From Silene noctiflora (taxonomy: Eukaryota > Streptophyta > Magnoliopsida > Caryophyllales > Caryophyllaceae), in NCBI GenBank assembly GCA_009801015.1, contig VHZZ01000038.1, positions 70,710 through 93,029 of the forward strand: a DNA stretch of 22,320 nucleotides, in the 5' to 3' direction. Both the position numbers and the translations under genes were made by a program. Shown here in pieces: positions 19,397 through 22,320 of the stretch (position 1 is the stretch's first letter; the number at the start of each line of letters is the position of its first letter). The notes beneath the pieces were generated by a model. The model saw only the letters and a program-made list of their open reading frames with translations, did not search any database and was not told the origin of the DNA.

Positions 19397-22320
19397 GGTT
19401 TATCTGATCCGATGATCCGAGGAACCTTCTGTGTGATTTCTGGAGAATTTTGTTCCAGGACCCTGTAATCTCGAAAATCGTGTATTATACACTTCAATTT
19501 GAGCCGTCCAGAAGGTCGTATTGAACACGTTTCTTTTTCTCCCAGATTTTCTACCACGTGTCAAATTCATTTGGGGTTTATCACATACCGGCACCCCAAA
19601 TGACTTCTGTTACTTCTCAAAATTTGTGTGGCCGCTTTACCTGATTAGAGGAACCTTTTGTGTGATTTCCAGGATGTTCCGGAACCCTATAATTTTCAAA
19701 ACCGTGTATTAAATTCGGAAGGTCGTATCGGACCACGTTTCTTTTTCTCCCGAATTTTCTACCATGTGTCAGAGGTCATTTTAGAAGTTAACCTATTCGA
19801 TTTCAGGCCAAATAACGAGTATTAATTTATTTTTTAAGATTATATGTGTTTCGACGAATGCTCGTTTAACGCATACCGGCTCCCCAAATGTCCACTACTT
19901 CTCCAAATTTGTGTGGCCTGTTTGCACTGATCTTTGGAATCTTCCGTGTGATTTCTGGAGAATTTCGATCTGGGACCCCTCAAATCTCGGAAACCGTGTA
20001 TTACACTTAATTTTGAGCTGTTCGAAAGGTCCACGTTTCTTTTTTTTCGGGATTTTCTACCACATGTTCGAGCTCATTTCAGGGGTTAACCTATTCGATT
20101 TCAGCTCCAAATAACGAGTATTAATCTATTTTTCAAGATTAATGCTCGTTTATCGCATATCGGCCGTTACTTCACAAAATTTGTGCGTCTTCTGTGTGAT
20201 TTCCGGTTAATTTTGTTCCACCCGAAAAGAGCCTTTCAAAAGGTCGTATCAAGCCACGTTTATTTTTTCCCCAGATTTTCTACCACGTGTCCGAGGTCAT
20301 TTTAGGGGTTAACCTATTCGATTTCAGGCCCAAATAAGGAGTATTAATCCATTTTTCATGATTATCCGAGTTTCGAAGAATGCTGGTTTATCGCACACCG
20401 GTACCCCCAAATGTCCTCCGTTACTTCTTAAAATTTGTGTGGCCGCGCTTTACCTGATTAGAGGAACCTTTTGTGTGACTTCCAGAAAATTTTGTTTCGG
20501 AACTCTAAAATCTCGAAAACCGTGTATTAAACAGTACAATCTGAGCCATTCGGAAGGTTGTATCGGACCACATTTCTTTTTCTCCCGAATTTTCTACCAT
20601 GTGCCAGAGGTCATTTCAAAGGGTTAACCTATTCGATTTCAGGCCAAATAACGAGTATTAATTTATTTTTCATGATTACTCGAGCTTTGACGAATGTCGG
20701 TTTATCGCACACCGGCACTCCCAAATGTCTTATGTTACTTCTCAAAATTTGTGTGGCCAATTTACCCGATCGAAGGAACCATTTGTGTGATTTCCAGTTA
20801 ATTTTGTTCTAGGACCCCGAAATCTCAAAAAACGGGTATTATACACTTCAATATGAGCCGTTCGGAAGGCCATATCGGACCATTGTTCTTTTTCCCCTGG
20901 ATTTTGTACCACGTGTCCGAGGTCATTTCACGGGTTAACCTATTCGATTTCAGGCCCAAATAACGAGTATTAATCCAGTTTTCTTGATTATCTAATGTTC
21001 GAAGAAAGCTGGTTTATCGCACACCAGCACCCCTAAATGTCTTTCGTTATTTCTTAAAATTTGTGTGGTCGGTTTACCTGATCCGAGGAACCTTTTTTGT
21101 GATTTCCGATTAATTTTGTTGCAGGACCCCAGAATCTCGAAAAACGTGTATTATACACTTCAATATGAGCCGTTCGGAAGGTCATATCGGACAATAGTTC
21201 TTTTTTCCCGGATTTTCTAGTCCAAATAACGAGTATTAATCCAGTTTTCATTATTATCTAATGTTCGACGAAAATTGGTTTATCGCACACCAGCACCCTC
21301 AAATGTCTTTCGTTATTTCTCAAAGTTTGTGTTGCCGGTTTACCTGTTCCGAGGAACCTTTATTTTGATTTCTGGATAATTTTGTTCGAGGACCCCGGAA
21401 TCTCGCAAAGCGTGTATTATACTCTTCCATATGAGTCGTTCGGAAGGTCATATCGGACCATAGTTCTTTTTCCTCGGATTTTCTACCACGTGTCCGTGGT
21501 CACGGGTTAACGTATTCGATTTCAAATCCAAATAACGAGTATTAATCCATTTTTCATGATTATCTAATGTTCGACGAAAGCTGGTTTATCGAACACTAGC
21601 ACTCCCAAATGTCTTTCGTTATTTCTCAAAATTTCTGTGGCCGGTTTACCTTATCCGAGTAATCTTTTTTTGTGATTTCCGGTTAAATTTGTTCCAAGAC
21701 CCTGGAATCTCGAAAAATGTGTATTATACACTACAATATGATCCGTTCGGAATGTAATATCGGACCATAGTTCTTTTTCCCCCGATTTTCCACCACGTGT
21801 TCGAGGTCATTTCACGGGTTAACGTATACGATTTCAGGCCCAAATAACGAGTATTAATCCATTTTTCATGATTATCTAATGTTCGACGAATGCTGGTTTA
21901 TCGCACACCCGCACTGTCTTCCGTTACTTCTCAAAGTTTGTGTGGCGTGGCCGGTTTACCTTATCAGAGGAACCTTTTGTGTGATTTCCGGCTAATTTTG
22001 TTTCAGGACCCCGGAATCTCAAAAACCGTGTATTATACATTTCAATATGAGCCGTTCGGAAGGTCATATCGGACTACGTTTCTTTTTCCCCCGGATTTTC
22101 TACCATGTGTCAGGTCATTTCACTGGTTAACCTATTCGATTTCAGGCCCAAATAACGAGTATTAACCTATTTTTCCTGATTATCTAAGGTTCGACGAATG
22201 CTGGTTTATCGCATACCAGCACCCCAAATGTCTTCCGTTACTTCTCAAAATTTGTGTGGCCAATATACCTGATCAGAGGAACCTTTTGTGTGAATTCCGG
22301 TTAATTTTGTTCCAGGACCC
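19396..22320. repeat. Tandem satellite array, ~310-bp monomer, open at the right edge
   Basis: Eleven copies of the word (G)TGTGATTTCC or close variants occur, near 19430, 19659, 19947, 20195, 20473, 20785, 21096, 21363, 21670, 21980 and 22289. A second anchor, AAATAACGAGTATTAAT, recurs with spacings of 299, 223, 314, 312, 266, 306, 312 and 308. The full monomer is therefore about 306-314 bp; shorter ones are internal deletions (for example about 45 bp missing at 21218, where TTTTCTAG joins CCAAATAACG). Four of the first five units at the left edge are shortened. Monomers carry CCACGTGTC, GGTTAACCTATTCGATTTCA and TTCGACGAATGCTGGTTTATC in fixed order. The period is generally not a multiple of three and frames are broken, so this is not coding. 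It runs past the window end. Confidence 0.95.

Noticed and set aside
19521..22165. Open frames across the satellite, several sharing SHTGTP, GTFCV and FYH words
   Set aside because: They recur because the DNA is tandemly repeated. The typical period of about 310 is not a multiple of three, frames break in each monomer, and no start or splice context is consistent.
1..22320. A biosynthetic cluster or other multi-gene system linking PR-4, DRIP, prefoldin and the UGT
   Set aside because: The genes belong to unrelated processes, have different orientations and wide spacing, and share no visible regulatory motif. No evidence of a coordinated system.

Overview
This is plant nuclear DNA, almost certainly from a eudicot. 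It has short exons with GT-AG introns, an AT-rich background, a pathogenesis-related barwin protein, a DRIP-type RING E3 ligase, prefoldin subunit 4 and a family-1 glycosyltransferase. The frequent ACGGAGTAT/ACTCCGTAT scraps between genes recall Caryophyllales genomes, but this is only an impression. A single N at 12402 marks draft-quality sequence.

Layout, left to right: (1) 34-569, a hAT-type MITE with a perfect 8-bp target-site duplication, about 200 bp upstream of a PR-4/barwin gene. (2) 777-1922 (+), the two-exon PR-4 gene. Its intron carries a MITE into which a tRNA-derived SINE has inserted with a perfect 18-bp target duplication; a second copy of the SINE lies downstream at 2609. (3) 3499-8813 (+), a seven-exon DRIP-like RING/RAWUL E3 ligase, intact at 432 codons, with several small MITE and SINE remnants in its introns. 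(4) 8814-10168, intergenic, with a GGACACG-rich inverted-repeat element. (5) 10169-11577 (+), prefoldin subunit 4 in three coding exons, the first only 9 nt. (6) 12545-13944 (-), an intronless zeatin O-glucosyltransferase-like UGT with a single-base frameshift just after the PSPG box. (7) about 15798-18930 (+), a decayed, intron-bearing CCCH zinc-finger gene (Arabidopsis C3H43/ZFN type) with stops and frameshifts and no recognisable last exon. (8) about 19396 to the right edge, a tandem array with a monomer of about 310 bp, with deleted monomers mostly at its left edge.

The genes are unrelated housekeeping, stress and specialised-metabolism genes, not a cluster or operon-like system. I found no previously undescribed multi-gene system. 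The interesting material is structural: a dated insertion order (SINE into MITE within an intron), a satellite edge that abuts a repeat also found next to the prefoldin gene, CpG-type decay of a recurring CACGTG motif in the satellite, and a glycosyltransferase frameshift that may be a sequence error.
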